A stretch of DNA of 64,000 nt from Sambucus nigra (taxonomy: Eukaryota > Streptophyta > Magnoliopsida > Dipsacales > Adoxaceae), in contig OX422207.1 of the NCBI GenBank assembly GCA_949130495.1, forward strand, positions 830,402,073 to 830,466,072, in the 5' to 3' direction. Below, piece after piece: positions 32,678 through 45,046 of the stretch. Below the pieces are notes generated by a model. The model did not search any database, was not told where the DNA came from, and saw only the letters and a list, made by a program, of their open reading frames with translations. A program made the translations under genes and the position numbers. The stretch's first letter is position 1. Every line of letters begins with the position of its first letter.

Positions 32678-34689
32678 AATCTCCCCCTTTGGCTATTCCG
32701 GAACAAAACCAAACCAAAGATCCTAAAGGGTCGTCAAGCTCGTCTAGACACAACATCACACCCAAAAAAAATAAAAAATACAGACGCTGACTCGATCCAA
32801 AGATGCTTTGCCGCTGAAAATAATAAATCTTGCACACTTAAGCAAACCATTAAACGCATAGGGAATATCAAATATTAAATATTAAATGCAATTTAAATAA
32901 ATACTTTCCCTAAATGAATTCTTCCCCTTTATCTAACATTGACCTACTTAAAGAGTGACGTCTCCCCCTAAGTTAGATCTCCTAAACTAAAGGTTTAGAT
33001 ACCATTTCTCCCCCTTTTTGTTCTGGAATAGACAAAGGATAAAGAATTAAAACATTACTTATTTCTCCCCCAATTAAAGCAAATACCATTTTTCCCCCCT
33101 TAAAACTACACAAGGGAATATCAAGTATGGGAAAACAAGTAAAAACAAGATGGTGCATAAAGTGATAAGAACATTAAAGCATATGAGCAATAATAAAAAG
33201 TAACTAATCCATAACAAGGCTAAATAGATACCAACTTATGATGCGAAATAAAATGATACCAACTAGAATGTATTCAACATGAGCATGGGATATCAACCGA
33301 AATTCGCAACAAGATATATACCAAATATGAATTAAAAGTATACATGGACTAGATAGCATGGAAAATACTAAAAAACAAACAAAATATCATATATATGTAT
33401 ACACATAAGGTACAACATATGCACAAGCACACATATATAGATATAAACACACAAATGACACAACTCAAAATAGCATGAGTTTTCCACACTCTTATGGCAT
33501 AAATGTGTCATATGGAAACGGAAGTGAAGGGGCATGAACTAGAAACCAATGAATTAAGATCCAATCACTTAAACATGTTCATGGAGTTCTCATTTGATTG
33601 CAAAACTTTATCAACTAAGATTTAGCCTTATCTGATAGGATAAAGTGAACTCTATGAACAAATAATCACAATGCATACAAGCCTAGCATATTGATGATTC
33701 TACAAGCCAATAGAGTCATGACAAGAAAGAGCAACTAGGAAACAAGGACATTGTGCAAAACCGTTGATATACCATCCAAACTCCCTCAAAATTTGCATAT
33801 TATCTTTTCTTTTCAATGAATATATCAATCTAAACAAACTAGGCCTTGGCTAAATATTTTTCTTTTGAATGTCACATTCTTTTAAGCCTTTGGGACCACG
33901 AATTTCTTTTAGGTCCATGGCAAATGGTGGCTTACTCGCAAAGGATATAATTTCCTTTCAGAGCCTTTCCCCCTGCACATTCATATATCATTTTTTATCA
34001 CACAAATCTAACATACAACGGATTTATCATGCACAAATCCTCCTAGGTCACAATATATATAGATCACTAGATTGGTAGGAGAACAACTCATAAAGCTCAA
34101 ACATAAATGTGAAGATAAAATTTCAAAAGAGCTCTTGCATGTGTGTGAAAAGGCATATAAAAGCGAATCCATTAAGAAAGTCAAACTTAAACTACTCCAT
34201 GTAACCATGACAAAGAACATTTTAAGAATTGGAAATTTTAACCAAAAGTTCTAGACATATGGAAGCGGAACTATAGAATTCAACACAAACATATGCCACA
34301 AAAGGTGTGTTAAACTAAAATACACACAAAAAATCTTTTTGAGCTTTTTGAAACAGACTAAACTATTTACTCAAAAGACAAACAAAAATCATTTTGTATT
34401 TTTCATTAAGCCTAAATTACTCATAAAGATAAAATACAAATGATAAACAAAATCTTTTTGTATTTTTCATTTAATGCAAACCAAGTAAAATAAATACAAA
34501 ATAAATACACAAATCATAATTCTAGCATGTGATTAATAATGGAGCATAGACTAGAAAATGACAAACAAACATACAACTAACATTAGCATATAGCATGAAG
34601 AACAAAAGCTAGAATATGTAAACAAGACTTAACACATTCAACTTTTAGATTTTGCAATGGAGGTATCACGTGCAATTAAATGAGAATCA
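32678..34689 (-). other. Non-coding internal region of LARD-3
   Basis: AT-rich, no gene seen. It contains the polypurine tract next to the LTR (32681-32690, CTCCCCCTTT on the plus strand) and further purine tracts at 33010-33019, 33064-33072 and 33094-33103, each C-rich on the plus strand. Part of 33780-33910 matches LARD-2. Confidence 0.6.
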
Positions 34690-36566
34690 TAAATTTTATT
34701 TTGTAAAGCTACCAAGTCGGATCTCCTAACCCAAACTAGTGAAGAGTGAAAATCTCAGGATTTGGGGCTACCTCGGTTACCTTACTTTTGGATTTCCTAG
34801 AAATTCTTTTAAGATCAAAACAAAATTTCCTAAGATGAACTTTTCGATCACAATGTGAGCAAGTAAAGACACGTCGAAAATTAGTTCATATGTATTGACA
34901 TTTATAGGCTTTCCTGGGTGATTCTCTTAAAGCATTGGTTTTGTCTTTATTAGTGGAATCGTTACAAGAATAGAAGCCTAAACCACAAGTGTCATTTTTG
35001 ACTTGGACGGTTCCTAATATTTTAACTAATTTAGCGGACCTACATTCCAAATCAAATTTGACCTCACTAGAGTCTCTCAATTTTTCTTCCAATTCTAAAA
35101 TTCTAGACTCTAATAAAACATTCCTCCCTTCAAACATAAAAAGCTACTTCTTAATTGACTCCATCAAACCTCTAAGGCTATCTCCCTCTCCTTTTACATA
35201 TTCAAGCTTCTCTCGAAGAGATCTCTCACATGTCCTAAGGTCTTCAACCAACTCTCTCTCATCAATGACATTGGCACGCTCTCTTAAACTAGCTTCTAAC
35301 TTCAAATTAGCCCTTTTTAATTTAATATATTCTTCATATAATTATTCAAAAAGCTACTTGAAGTTCTTTCTCATCAACCTCTTCATCATTTTCACTCTCT
35401 CTCTCTTCTCCACTCTCATAACCATCATCTTTTTGGGATTCACAAACAAAGGCCTCAAAAGGGTCATGTAAATGTATATCTTCATGGGAAAATTCATTAC
35501 CGGTGCTCACATGACTTTCCATAAATGCGATAAAGTTGCGTTCAATGGAGGAATCGAGTCCCTCTTCCTTTTCACTATCATCACTAATGGTGGCATTATA
35601 GGAAATTGGTTTTTGCCTTCTCTCCTTAGTTTAGTGGGTCACTCTCTCTCCCTATGGCCATAACCCTCACAACCATAGCACCTATTTGACTCGTCCCTAT
35701 TTAGATTATCATTATATAATTTAGGGATCTTTTCGGCTTTGTCATGCTTAGATTTTTCAAATTTCTTATAATCATTTTTAATCTTATCTTTATTAAATTT
35801 AAGAAATTTATGAAATTTTTTCGCAAACATAGCCATGTCCTCCGAGTCACTATCACTCTCATCAACCACAACTTTGTTTTTCCCCCTTTCGGGATTTCAA
35901 AGTGATGCCCTTATCTATTTTCTTTTTCGTTTTTGGAGGGAAACATGTCAAGTTCATAGGTTTGCAAATCACCTACTAACTCCTCAAGTTTGGTAGAGGG
36001 CGGGGTGGGTAAAAAATTTAAAATGGTCACTTTAGGGATAAATCTATCAGGTAGGGCCCTTAAAATTTTCTTTACTACTCGGTCGTCGGGTATTTCTCTC
36101 CCAAATTAAATGATAAATTAACTATATCGAAAAGTCTAGCATAAACTTCATCAAAGGTTTCATTTTCAAGCATTTTGATGGTTTCAAATTAAGCGGTGAG
36201 GTTTTGGAGTTTCGAAGCCTTCACGACACTAGTTCCCTCGTGATTGAGTTGTAATATATCCCATGCTTCCTTAGAGGTTTCACAAGTCATGATACGACGG
36301 AATTCATCCGGTGTAACCGCACTAAATAAGTAATTTAATCCTCGAGAATTATAATTAGCAAGTTTTAGTTTGTTCTCACTCCAATGCTCAACGGGTTCGA
36401 TGACACACTCATTTTCTACCAAACATGTAGGTGGGGACCACCCAATAACGACTGACTACCAAACCCTCTCGTCTGTAGACTTAAGTGACGATTTTATATA
36501 TGCTTTCCAATACGAGTAATTGGAACCATCCAAAATGGAAAATTTTGAAAATGGGGAAAATTCCAT
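34690..36566 (-). pseudogene. Copia-type gag of LARD-3 (broken)
   Basis: From ATG 36566 on the minus strand: MEFSPFSKFSILDGSNYSYW, the usual start of copia gag (DUF4219-like), then the UBN2 gag domain (FRRIMTCETSKEAWDILQLN, ASKLQNLTA, IPDDRVVKKILRALP). A lysine-rich part leads to a zinc knuckle CYGCEGYGHRERE (about 35690-35640, last Cys missing in this frame). A coiled coil follows (LESRILELEEKLRDSSEVKF, 35137-34990) and then a second finger CSHCDRKVHLRKFC. Stops occur near 36458, 36189 and 35890, with frameshifts around 35470 and 34886. LARD-1 and LARD-2 keep only the later half. Confidence 0.82.
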
Positions 36567-36616
36567 TTTTAACCAAAACGCAATAAAGGACCTTAATGCA
36601 ATAAATTAGCGCTCCG

Positions 36617-36628
36617 GCTCTGATACCA
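36617..36628 (-). other. Primer-binding site of LARD-3
   Basis: On the minus strand TGGTATCAGAGC, a perfect match to the plant initiator-Met primer site, just after the 5' LTR. Confidence 0.92.
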
Positions 36629-36631
36629 ATT

Positions 36632-37407
36632 TGAGAAATGTAGGAGGCCCCAAAATTTTTAAATTTTCTTTCAAAATACTAATTTCCTTAAATGCGGAAT
36701 AGGATGGTTCAACAAAAAAACTACACACACTACAAATTTTAATTTCTTATAAATTAAAATTAAACTAAACTACAAGTGACATTAAATTAATCCAACATAA
36801 ATTTTCACTTAAACATATTTAATTTAACCCAAGTCCTAAAATTTGCCTAACAAGATTAATTCATTTTTCTAATTAGGCCAAACCAAATTTTATCAAATTA
36901 AATTATCTTGACAAGAATTAAATTAAACTAGAATTCACCCAAACTAATTTAGCACCAAATTAAACTAAAGTGTGATTAAACCCAATTTTATATTACTTAA
37001 CCTAAGCATGCATTCTAAGGTGGTTTGCAAGATTAAAATAAATCACATTACACTACACGCCGATGTACGAGGAAAACTCAAATGGAAAAAATCTCGGACG
37101 GCCCTGGCCTAACAAATCCACTAAATATGGAATTAAAATTACAAGACAGAAGACTTACACAAACAACTTGACTCCATCCAAGCCTTGACGCTCCTTCTTA
37201 TAAACACCTCCGCCTAGTAGATAACCATGGACTCCTCCACAGTCTCTAAATCCACCGATGGGGATCTTGGTCACCGTCACCCTCACGCGAAGCCTTTCTT
37301 CAAGTGGGACCACCGCAGCACGCAAAACGAACTCCTTTTGGGGATGGAGAATTACCCAACCTCTCTTCTTGCTGGTGTAGAGAAAACTAGGTGCCAAACA
37401 CTCCAAG

Positions 37408-37445
<38 letters not shown>
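36632..37445 (-). repeat. 5' LTR of LARD-3, part next to the primer site
   Basis: Matches 31075-31880 closely up to a (TA)n run at 37411-37443, where the match is broken by the Helitron. Confidence 0.88.
37411..37443. repeat. (AT)n microsatellite at the Helitron insertion site
   Basis: TA dinucleotides, longer than the corresponding run in the 3' LTR. Confidence 0.95.
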
Positions 37446-37446
<1 letters not shown>

Positions 37447-37648
37447 CAAATAAGATGTCATTATTTTTGAATTGTCTAAGCACAATAACGGCTCAGATTT
37501 GGCCACATCACCCTCCAAAAATCAAGGGTTAAGATCATTACTTCCCTTTCCCAAATTTTAAATTTCCCCCTTAAAGTTTTCCACTTCAACTTTTCATTTC
37601 CCCCTTTGTTAGTCAGATTCATCGCCCATAACTCCATTCCACACCACA

Positions 37649-37650
<2 letters not shown>

Positions 37651-37732
<82 letters not shown>
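37651..37732. repeat. (CT)n(CA)n microsatellite
   Basis: About 28 CT units followed by about 12 CA units, near the Helitron left end. Reading frames through it are artefacts. Confidence 0.95.
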
Positions 37733-37733
<1 letters not shown>

Positions 37734-37739
37734 CACACA

Positions 37740-40700
37740 CATGGTATCTCTCACTCTATGTTCTCTCACACATTACTCTGCTTTTTGGTTCCCAACCACC
37801 GATTTTCATTTCTACCCCCCAAAACCTATTTTTTGAGGGATTCAAACTCAAAAATTCTTAGTATTGGGAGATTCAAACTCCCAAACCCAAGTCTTAAAAA
37901 AATGAAACTACTTGCATATTAGGATTTTGTTTTTTTGGAGACTAAGATTCATTTCATTTGTTTTGCAGATTTGATAATGTATTTATCCTGCGGTGGAATC
38001 CATCTAGGCATAACTCTCCACTTTACCATTTTATTTTTTGTTCTTTCTAAATGCTATTTTTGTGTATGCATTTGGGGTTTCTTTTTGTTTAAAATCAAAT
38101 CCATGATTGTTATTTGGTTTGTAAGGGTTTTGTAACTATGGAGTTAAAATGGTCAAAATATCAAATTTTGGTACAAATAACAACTGATAAAGGTGGTATC
38201 GATTATGGTTTGCTTATGTTAATATAAGATGTCTTTATATTGTGAACAATAAATGTTTGACGAAATGCCACAGTGACGAATGTGTGAATTGTTGTATTTG
38301 GTTTACTATATATTATTGTTATATTCTAAAAAGGGTTAATAATAAGTAAAGAATGTTGAATTTGAGAAGTGATTATGCATTATGTTCTTAGTTTATGAAT
38401 TTACTTAGTTTTAGACATTTAAGTACCAGGAAGAATCAAGTGATTATAAGGGACATCATTCTCTTTTTAACATGTCCACTGTAGGCACATATATTTTATT
38501 GAAAAGTGTATGTTAGATAATATATTGTTATTGAATAGTCATAGCTGACATCATATGAATATTCACTTAAAAAATTACTGCCAAAGCCAAGAGGAAAATA
38601 ATGGCTGCAACAAACAAATAGTCACTGCGGCCTAAGTTTTCAGTTTTCACTTATATTTTGGCTCCATATGAAAGCTTCATTTATATCTCTATTTCGTTAC
38701 ATTGTTTATAAATTATCTCTATCTCTGTTTTTGTTATTTTAACACTTTTATGATAGTAATAGTTTTATTAATCGAAGGCTATGATAAGACCCGTGGGATG
38801 TGGATGTGTAATGATAGGTATGAAAATATTTATGTTTAGTGTTGTTATTAATTAACTTTTCTATTTATATTTTAGGATTGTTAACTTTTTGGTATTTTTT
38901 TTATATTTTCTCAACTTAGTCTACGATTTGTTGTGTTTAGTGCGATCTCAAACTATTGTAGCATTGAGTATTATTCTATTGTATTGTTTAACATTTTTTC
39001 TTCCGTTTTATAGTCATATATGTTAGTTTTCAGAATGTTAAAGATACGGATATCTTATGGATTTCATGGTACTTTGTTTTGAATTTTGTATTTTTTAACT
39101 AATCAGTTAGGAGTGGGTATTACTTTGGTATAATCTTTAGCATTGTTTATAACATTTTGTAGTAAAATGTTGGTTTTTTTAATGGCAACGGTAGGGATAT
39201 CATATAGAATTGATTGACTGATGAATTGATTCCTTATGGTCAAGTAATGAATTGATTCCTAGGTTGTATCTTCACATTACAACATCTCAGTCACTTTCTT
39301 CTTCCTCTTTTTCATCTTTATTTCTTTATAAATATATGCTGGTAGTGTTGCCAAGATTTTGTATTGGGATTTAACTAATTATCAACTCTGTGTACGTTAG
39401 AGGTGATGTTGATGGAGCCATACATAAGAGGTGCAGGTCCAAAAATCTGAACAATCTACTATCACATCTCAACTCATGGTAATAGTTCCTGAAGGCTTCA
39501 CCTTAAGTAGCCTTGAGAAGAGAAACCTTGGAAGGTACCAACCATCCCAAACTGAAGATTTTATTTCACCTAATCCTTGCGGGTTCCATCATATGCAATC
39601 TTATGCTCAATTGATAATGTTTTGTTTGACAAAATGTGAGGGAACATGTTTTTATTGATAGATGGGTTTATGAGTTATAGCTATATTGATGAGATGGTGG
39701 TGAACATGTGAATTTAATGGAGGTGAAAAGAGGATAAGAAGAGAAAATGGTTTTCATGGGGAATTGTTTGCAAAGAGGTTATGTAGAGAACATGGTTTGC
39801 GAAGAAGTTAATGGAGCTGAGATGAATTTTTTTTTACTAGACATTATTAATAAATTAGACTGAAAAACATTATTAATTGTCCGGATCATTGGATATCAAA
39901 GAAGCTTATGACAAATTGGAAGACGTTGAGAGGAGAGCTGAAGGAGAGAATCAGGTTTTGTAATTTGCATTGTCAAGAGAGACCTCCCTTATTACGACCT
40001 TGAAGAAGCACCTTCCTTGTGTGGCGGTTCTTCATAGCAAAAAAATGTGGGTAAAATTCATTATCTAGGTTAGTTCTTCTCATAGAGTATTTTTTGGGTT
40101 TATTAATTGTTTGATATTGAAAATCATGTTTAGCATTATGAATTATTTTTTACCTTTTGACTTTGTTATTACAAATTCATTTTGTGTGTTTCTCTCTTTA
40201 GTATGCATATGTATACATATGCATATTCATATACAATGATGCTTTTGACGCTTCATTTTGAATTAAATGCCCCCCATTTTAGTACGTTGGTAGGCTTGCA
40301 ACCTGTTACCTCTTTGTACCAATATATGAATATTTCACATCTTTTGCAGATCATGAATTTTTAGACCATGGTTGAGTGACTGGAAATCCTTAAAATTGAC
40401 CGAGATCTATATGCGGATAACTGAAGCACTTGCTGTTTCGGGGGTCCCGTACTAATTAATCTCAATAAAGAAACCCCCACCTTCTCCCCTAGCCATTCTG
40501 CATGGATTGGCAGAAATGCACTTCACTTGCTCTTCTCCTTCACTTAATCCCCCCCATAGATAATACCCTCACAAAATGTGTCAAGTCTAAAGGGAGGATG
40601 AGAATATCTGGAATGGAAGTGATCTACAGAGCTTCTGGGGCGAGTGAAAAATCCAAGGGAGTGGCTTCAGCCGGAGGATATAAAGGATATAAGTTGTGCT

Positions 40701-42480
40701 ATTTCAATGTATGATTTATGAGGATACTTATGTGATGCTTGGATACCCCTGCTACATTTCACGATATCTCCTCTCCACCTACCTTCACCTCATTCGAACA
40801 AAAGTTCCTGGATTTGGGAGACTGGTTATCTGATGCTTAAGGTCAGGTTGGTGGATATCAAACACAGGCTGAGGAAAAACAACGTCATGGCTCGCATTCC
40901 TTACAGAGGGCATAAGAATCCCGCACACAGCAAAACCCATATACTCCACATAATCTTTAAGCTTTGAGAATTTCAAATTGAAATATTTCATCAAATGTTC
41001 TGTTTAGAGTTCCTTTCTTTATGTCTTGATGTTCCGAATAAATTAAGGGCCTCAACAGTATAAGCAACTGGCGTCTCTTTCTTCGTGTGTATGCCAGCAA
41101 CTCAGCTAGAGGATCAAACAATAAATTGTCAATTGGACAGGTCACTGAGAATGGACTTTACCACAAATTTGTTCTTTCGTTCCTCAAACGGTGTCACTAA
41201 TTCTAAAGCTTTCCCAGAAGATAAAATGCTCCCAGTTAATTTATGTGTTGAATCAAATGTATCTGCAAAAAGTGTGCGAGATCTATCTACATGAGTTCTA
41301 GGGGAAACATCTTATGTATCCTCAAGTTCATCATTTAATATCATTTCAACATCTTTTTTATCCTCAAGTTCATCTTTTTTTCTTTGTTTTTGTTGAACTC
41401 CTTAATTATAAATATTGTGTTGGTATAATGTGTATTAGTTTATGGATGTGAAACATTATATGCAGTCTGAATGGATCATTATGGATAAAAGCAGCTCACG
41501 AACAAAGTGATCATTCACTATCACGAGTATTATTTGGAATCTGAGTGGAGATGTTTATATATTGTGGTTCAAATACTTTCTTAGAAGTTATACAGTAAAA
41601 GTTGTTTTACGAATGTTATCTTCTCTATTCACTGTACAAGTGAATTAACTTCAAAATTTTTTTGTCTATTTTCTTTTTCTTTTTTCGTTGTGAAATTTGG
41701 AACAAAAAACTATGATTGCATATATTTTTGTCCAATACCATCACACAATGAGTTTTTTTAAAACCAAAAATTAAGCCGACAAAGATAAAAATCACACGAC
41801 ATAAAATATTATTTTTATTTTCATGTTAAGTCATGTTGTGTCATTTTTATTTCGGTTCGATTTGTTTTTCGTTTAAATTTTTTTCTGGCGCTTTTACTTG
41901 GATTGTGTTTGACATAAGTAAAAAAAAATATTTCATGTCGTGCAGTTTCGTGTCACTTTTCTTTAGATCGTGTTCCTGTTTCATTAAAAAACGATTTTGT
42001 GTTATGTCATAATGTGACTTATTTGGGTTGTTTTCATGCCAGGTACAAAAAATTAGATTTCGTATCATTCCAGAGTGTATAAAAAATATTAGAGTGTACA
42101 AAAAAGTGGTGTTGAATTAAAAACACTCTAAAAAATAGACAGTCATTTTTTTAGGGTGACTTTTAAGTTCAATTTCAATGCGCATTCTTATTTGTGTAAA
42201 TTAAGAGTGAAAGAGTGCTTTTTTTCTTTTTCATTTGGTTACAATGTAAGAATTTTAAGCTTAAAAAATAAACAAATTTGTAATGACTCCCATACCCCCA
42301 CTTTGCAATGTTCCCGTCACTTTTTCGGTCACAAGTTCCGTTATAGTATAATTTCTCAAAAAGTTGTGATGGTTCATCAGTTTCGCTGGGTAGTGTTATT
42401 CGCACATAAATTTCGGCCAACGAGCTGCCGATGTTTCATCATACATGTCGCGCGAATGTGCTATATTTTCAATAATTCCC
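37740..42480. other. Helitron interior, no recognisable gene
   Basis: AT-rich sequence. A short coiled-coil-like frame near 39890-39960 (DIKEAYDKLEDVERRAEGEN) and frames at 39431-39658 and 40785-41145 (minus) could be captured gene fragments, but I recognise no family. The stretch around 41690-42070 is T-rich and has many TGTCRTGTCR-like words. Confidence 0.4.
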
Positions 42481-42510
42481 ATCGTGCCTTCATGCACGGG
42501 CCTCCACTAG

Positions 42511-43326
42511 TATATATATATGAAGAACTTGGAATTGAAACTAAAACATATGGGTGTGTGTGTGTGTGTTTATGAGATCAAATCATTCGGGCATCAAAAC
42601 ACAAAAAGGAACTTTTGGTCTTAGATATTTTTCTCTCTTCAGCTCTTAGAAAACACTCAAAAGTTCTTCTAAAAAATGTTCCCATGAAATGGTTAAAACC
42701 AGGCAAAAACAAGTGTGTTAGTGGGTGGTTTCCAAAAAACTGCCAAAAATAAGTTATCCCGTGCATGGTCGTTCGAACGACTTTACCAGGTCGTTCGAAC
42801 AACATCGTTCGAACGAGATTACAAAGGGAAAATAGGCCAAAATCTCGTTCGAACGAGTTCGTTAGAACGAAACTTCGAACGATAAAACATGGATCAAATT
42901 GGCAATCTCATTGGAAAACTCATTCGAACGGCAATCTCGTTCGAACGACACTTCGAACAAAAATTCAGATAATTCAAAATTTTCAATTTAAGTCCAAAAG
43001 CTTTTATACAAAGTTCTAAGGTATTTTCTGAAAATTAAAAGTCAATTTAGACTAAATTTACACCCATAAAAATATTTCAAGTCTCCTATATATTTAAATG
43101 CATTCATACAGTATGGAGACTTTGGAATCCAATTGTTGTTGACATGAAAAGAGGGACTAGAAACCCGACAATGATGAAGCTTTAAATTCTAAGCCACTAC
43201 GTCTTCAACACAAACTCGTCATAGGCTTGGATGGATATACAAGACACTCTATCTTATGACTCAAATCATTTTGTCCGGAATTAAGCCAATACTACAAATT
43301 GACTCGATTGGAAATTTATCCTTACA
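42511..43326 (-). repeat. 5' LTR of LARD-3, outer part
   Basis: Matches 31881-32677 closely, from TATGAAGAACTTGG to the terminal CCTTACA. Includes the palindrome cluster at 42766-42962. Confidence 0.9.
42766..42962 (-). repeat. CGTTCGAACG-type palindrome cluster, LARD-3 5' LTR
   Basis: At least seven copies, including GGTCGTTCGAACGAC, CTCGTTCGAACGAG and ATCTCGTTCGAACGAC. This is the richest cluster in the window. Confidence 0.87.
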
Positions 43327-44111
43327 GGATCCAATCCTCTAGATCATTGCTTGGGAATAAAGACGTTACCATAGTAGGTATTGTTCTCCGCCTCACCGTA
43401 ATCATCGCTTTTATCTCATCCATATCTAACTTCTATGATATCGTAGCCAGTGCGTCAGGGTGCCTATTCATTATTCTTGCATGTCTCTCAACAGTCACCT
43501 CCGAGTATTATCCCAACAGCCTCTGAATGATGTATCTGTAGGGTGACAAGTTAGCATCCTTGAGAAAAAACTCCCCATTAACCTATTTTACTACCAGTTT
43601 AGAGTCCCCTCGGATGCATAGTACCTTGACACCCCTCCGGAGTGCTTCTAGCATGCCCAGAATGAGAGCTTCATACTCAGCCTCATTGTTCAAGAATTTG
43701 AAGTCTAACTTGAAAGAAAGGGTAATCTTTTCCTTACTATTAGAGAGTATGATGCTCGCACCTCCTGATCCTAGGGCACTATAGCCATCGAACTCCATTT
43801 CCCACTTTTCCATTTCCTCCACCACGCATGATCGAAATCTCTCCCCAGGTAGTTCTTCACTGGGGCTCAAAGTTTTTGCTTGGGAAATGGGCCAACAAAT
43901 CTGCCACTACTTGACTCTTGATGGCTTTGGGCACTATGCATTTTAAATCATACTCTGACAATATCAAAAACCATCTAGTTGTGCATTCTACAAGTATTAT
44001 TCTTGCTAGTAGGTACTTGATAGGGTCACACTTGGTGACTATGTGAACCGTGAAGGTTAACAGAAAATGTCTCAACTTCTGAGCCATAAAAACCAAGGCA
44101 AAATAATGCCT
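43327..44111 (-). pseudogene. RNase H and second RNase H of Gy-M (middle part)
   Basis: On the minus strand, joining in frame with 56803-56943 across Gy-2: HYFALVFMAQKLRHFLL, then VVADLLAHFPSKNFEPQ with a frameshift near 43860. Then the second RNase H: EFDGYSALGSGGASIIL, KFLNNEAEYEALILGML and IRGDSKLVVK, which keeps the third-motif Asp. Stops at about 43580 and 43515 interrupt the tail. The right end meets Gy-2 at its TSD and the left end meets LARD-3. Confidence 0.85.
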
Positions 44112-44163
44112 CATATACCCATATGTACCCTCGGCCAGGCCGAGGGCGTCTGCAACTGGATGA

Positions 44164-44413
44164 GGCCCAGACCACCTTTCAAGGGGCCGACTCCTCATCA
44201 TGGTCCGGACGACCCTCCAAGGGGCCGACCCCTCATTATACCCAGACGACCTTTCAAGGGGACGACCCCTCATCAGGTCCAGACGACCCTCCGAGGGTAC
44301 GACCCCTCATCAGACCAGAGGACCCTTCAAGGGGCCGACCCCAAATCAGACCCAGACGACCCTTCAAGGGGCCGACCCCTCATCAGGCCCAAACGACCCT
44401 CTGAGGGTACGAC
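44164..44413 (+). repeat. 37-bp minisatellite in the Gy-2 5' LTR, 7 units
   Basis: Units of the type CAGACGACCCTTCAAGGGG followed by CCGACCCCTCATCAGGCC. Two unit versions alternate irregularly (CTTCAAGGGGCCGAC and CTCYGAGGGTACGAC). The 3' LTR has 8 units. Confidence 0.88.
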
Positions 44414-44701
44414 AGTACGAGACCCAAATTGGGCCAGACTCACTACAGGAGGGAACTTTGCCCTCGGCCTCATGTCACAGGCCGAGGGTGACATCATCAC
44501 AACGCGTGGCTTGGGAGACGTGTGGAACAGTGCGCGTGAGGCTCACATGGCATGTGGAAGACCGTTATAACAAAATCACCCCCTCACGTGAGGGAATATT
44601 ATGTCATCATTTGGCATCTACAGGTGTCAACAGGAGATTGGCTAAATCATCATTCACATGCACCATGCATACTTGGGGGGTACACTACACCCCCCAATAC
44701 C

Positions 44702-44708
44702 TATATAC
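44702..44708 (+). promoter_or_regulatory. TATA box of the Gy-2 LTR
   Basis: TATATAC here, TATATATAC in the 3' LTR (56479-56487); about 150 bases before the GGATGTAGGCC block. Confidence 0.5.
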
Positions 44709-45026
44709 ACTTGTCACCTGCAAACCTACAAAGGGATCGATCGATAATTGAAAACCCTAGCTAAAACTCTGCTTGTATACACAGTAGAGAGAGAAAGTGA
44801 GCTTATGTGCATTGTATCCAAGGCCATTAGTGCCCATACTTAGTGGATCACACACTCACAATGGATGTAGGCCAAATTGGCTGAACCACTATACATCATT
44901 ATCTTATTCCTCTTATACGCATTCCTTCTACACACTTACACACTTATACATCTATGGCTTCCATGGTACTTACAGTTTGAGCTCATCATCACTTATCTGG
45001 TGGTGCTAGATTTCAGCATCATCAGT

Positions 45027-45046
45027 TTGGCGTCATCTGTGGGAAC
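45027..45046 (+). other. Primer-binding site of Gy-2
   Basis: TTGGCGTCATCTGTGGGAAC, Tat-type with two changes, two bases after the LTR. Confidence 0.83.

Larger units (their letters stand above)
37446..42510 (+). mobile_element. Probable non-autonomous Helitron
   Basis: It interrupts the LARD-3 5' LTR inside a TA run without a TSD. The right end has the Helitron 3' signature: a hairpin CGTGC-cttcat-GCACG (42483-42498), eight bases, then CTAG (42507-42510) followed by T. The left end starts TC after an A (37445/37446), as expected for insertion between A and T. No RepHel helicase is seen. The 5-kb interior is AT-rich with a CT/CA microsatellite and unrecognised short frames, possibly host gene scraps. 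The right end is convincing; the left end is less certain. Confidence 0.65.
31075..43326 (-). mobile_element. LARD-3, minus-strand non-autonomous LTR element
   Basis: The 3' LTR is at 31075-32677 and the 5' LTR at 36632-43326, the latter interrupted by a probable Helitron (37446-42510). On the minus strand the LTR runs TGTAAGGA...CATTTCTCA. It has a perfect initiator-Met primer site (36617-36628), a broken copia-type gag and a polypurine tract (32681-32690). No protease, integrase or RT is visible. The flanks GCCTC (31070-31074) and GGATC (43327-43331) agree at three of five bases, but removing the element plus five bases rejoins Gy-M pol in frame. Confidence 0.87.
44112..45024 (+). repeat. 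5' LTR of Gy-2
   Basis: Starts TCATATACCC (TGATATACCC in the other copy) and ends CATCATCA. Contains a 37-bp minisatellite (44164-44413), a TATA box (TATATAC, 44702-44708) and the gypsy block ATGGATGTAGGCC...GAACCAC near 44859. Confidence 0.93.

Noticed and set aside
1686..36628. Matches to tRNA 3' ends (1686, 9397, 13322, 36617, 45027) as possible tRNA genes
   Set aside because: Only 12-20 bases match and each lies right after an LTR, so they are primer-binding sites; no cloverleaf sequence is present.
37476..37836. Open frames across the CT/CA microsatellite
   Set aside because: Low-complexity Ser-Leu and Thr-His repeats only.
44067..44751. Overlapping open frames in the Gy-2 5' LTR
   Set aside because: All three forward frames are open because of the 37-bp minisatellite, and the sequence is LTR on both ends of the element.
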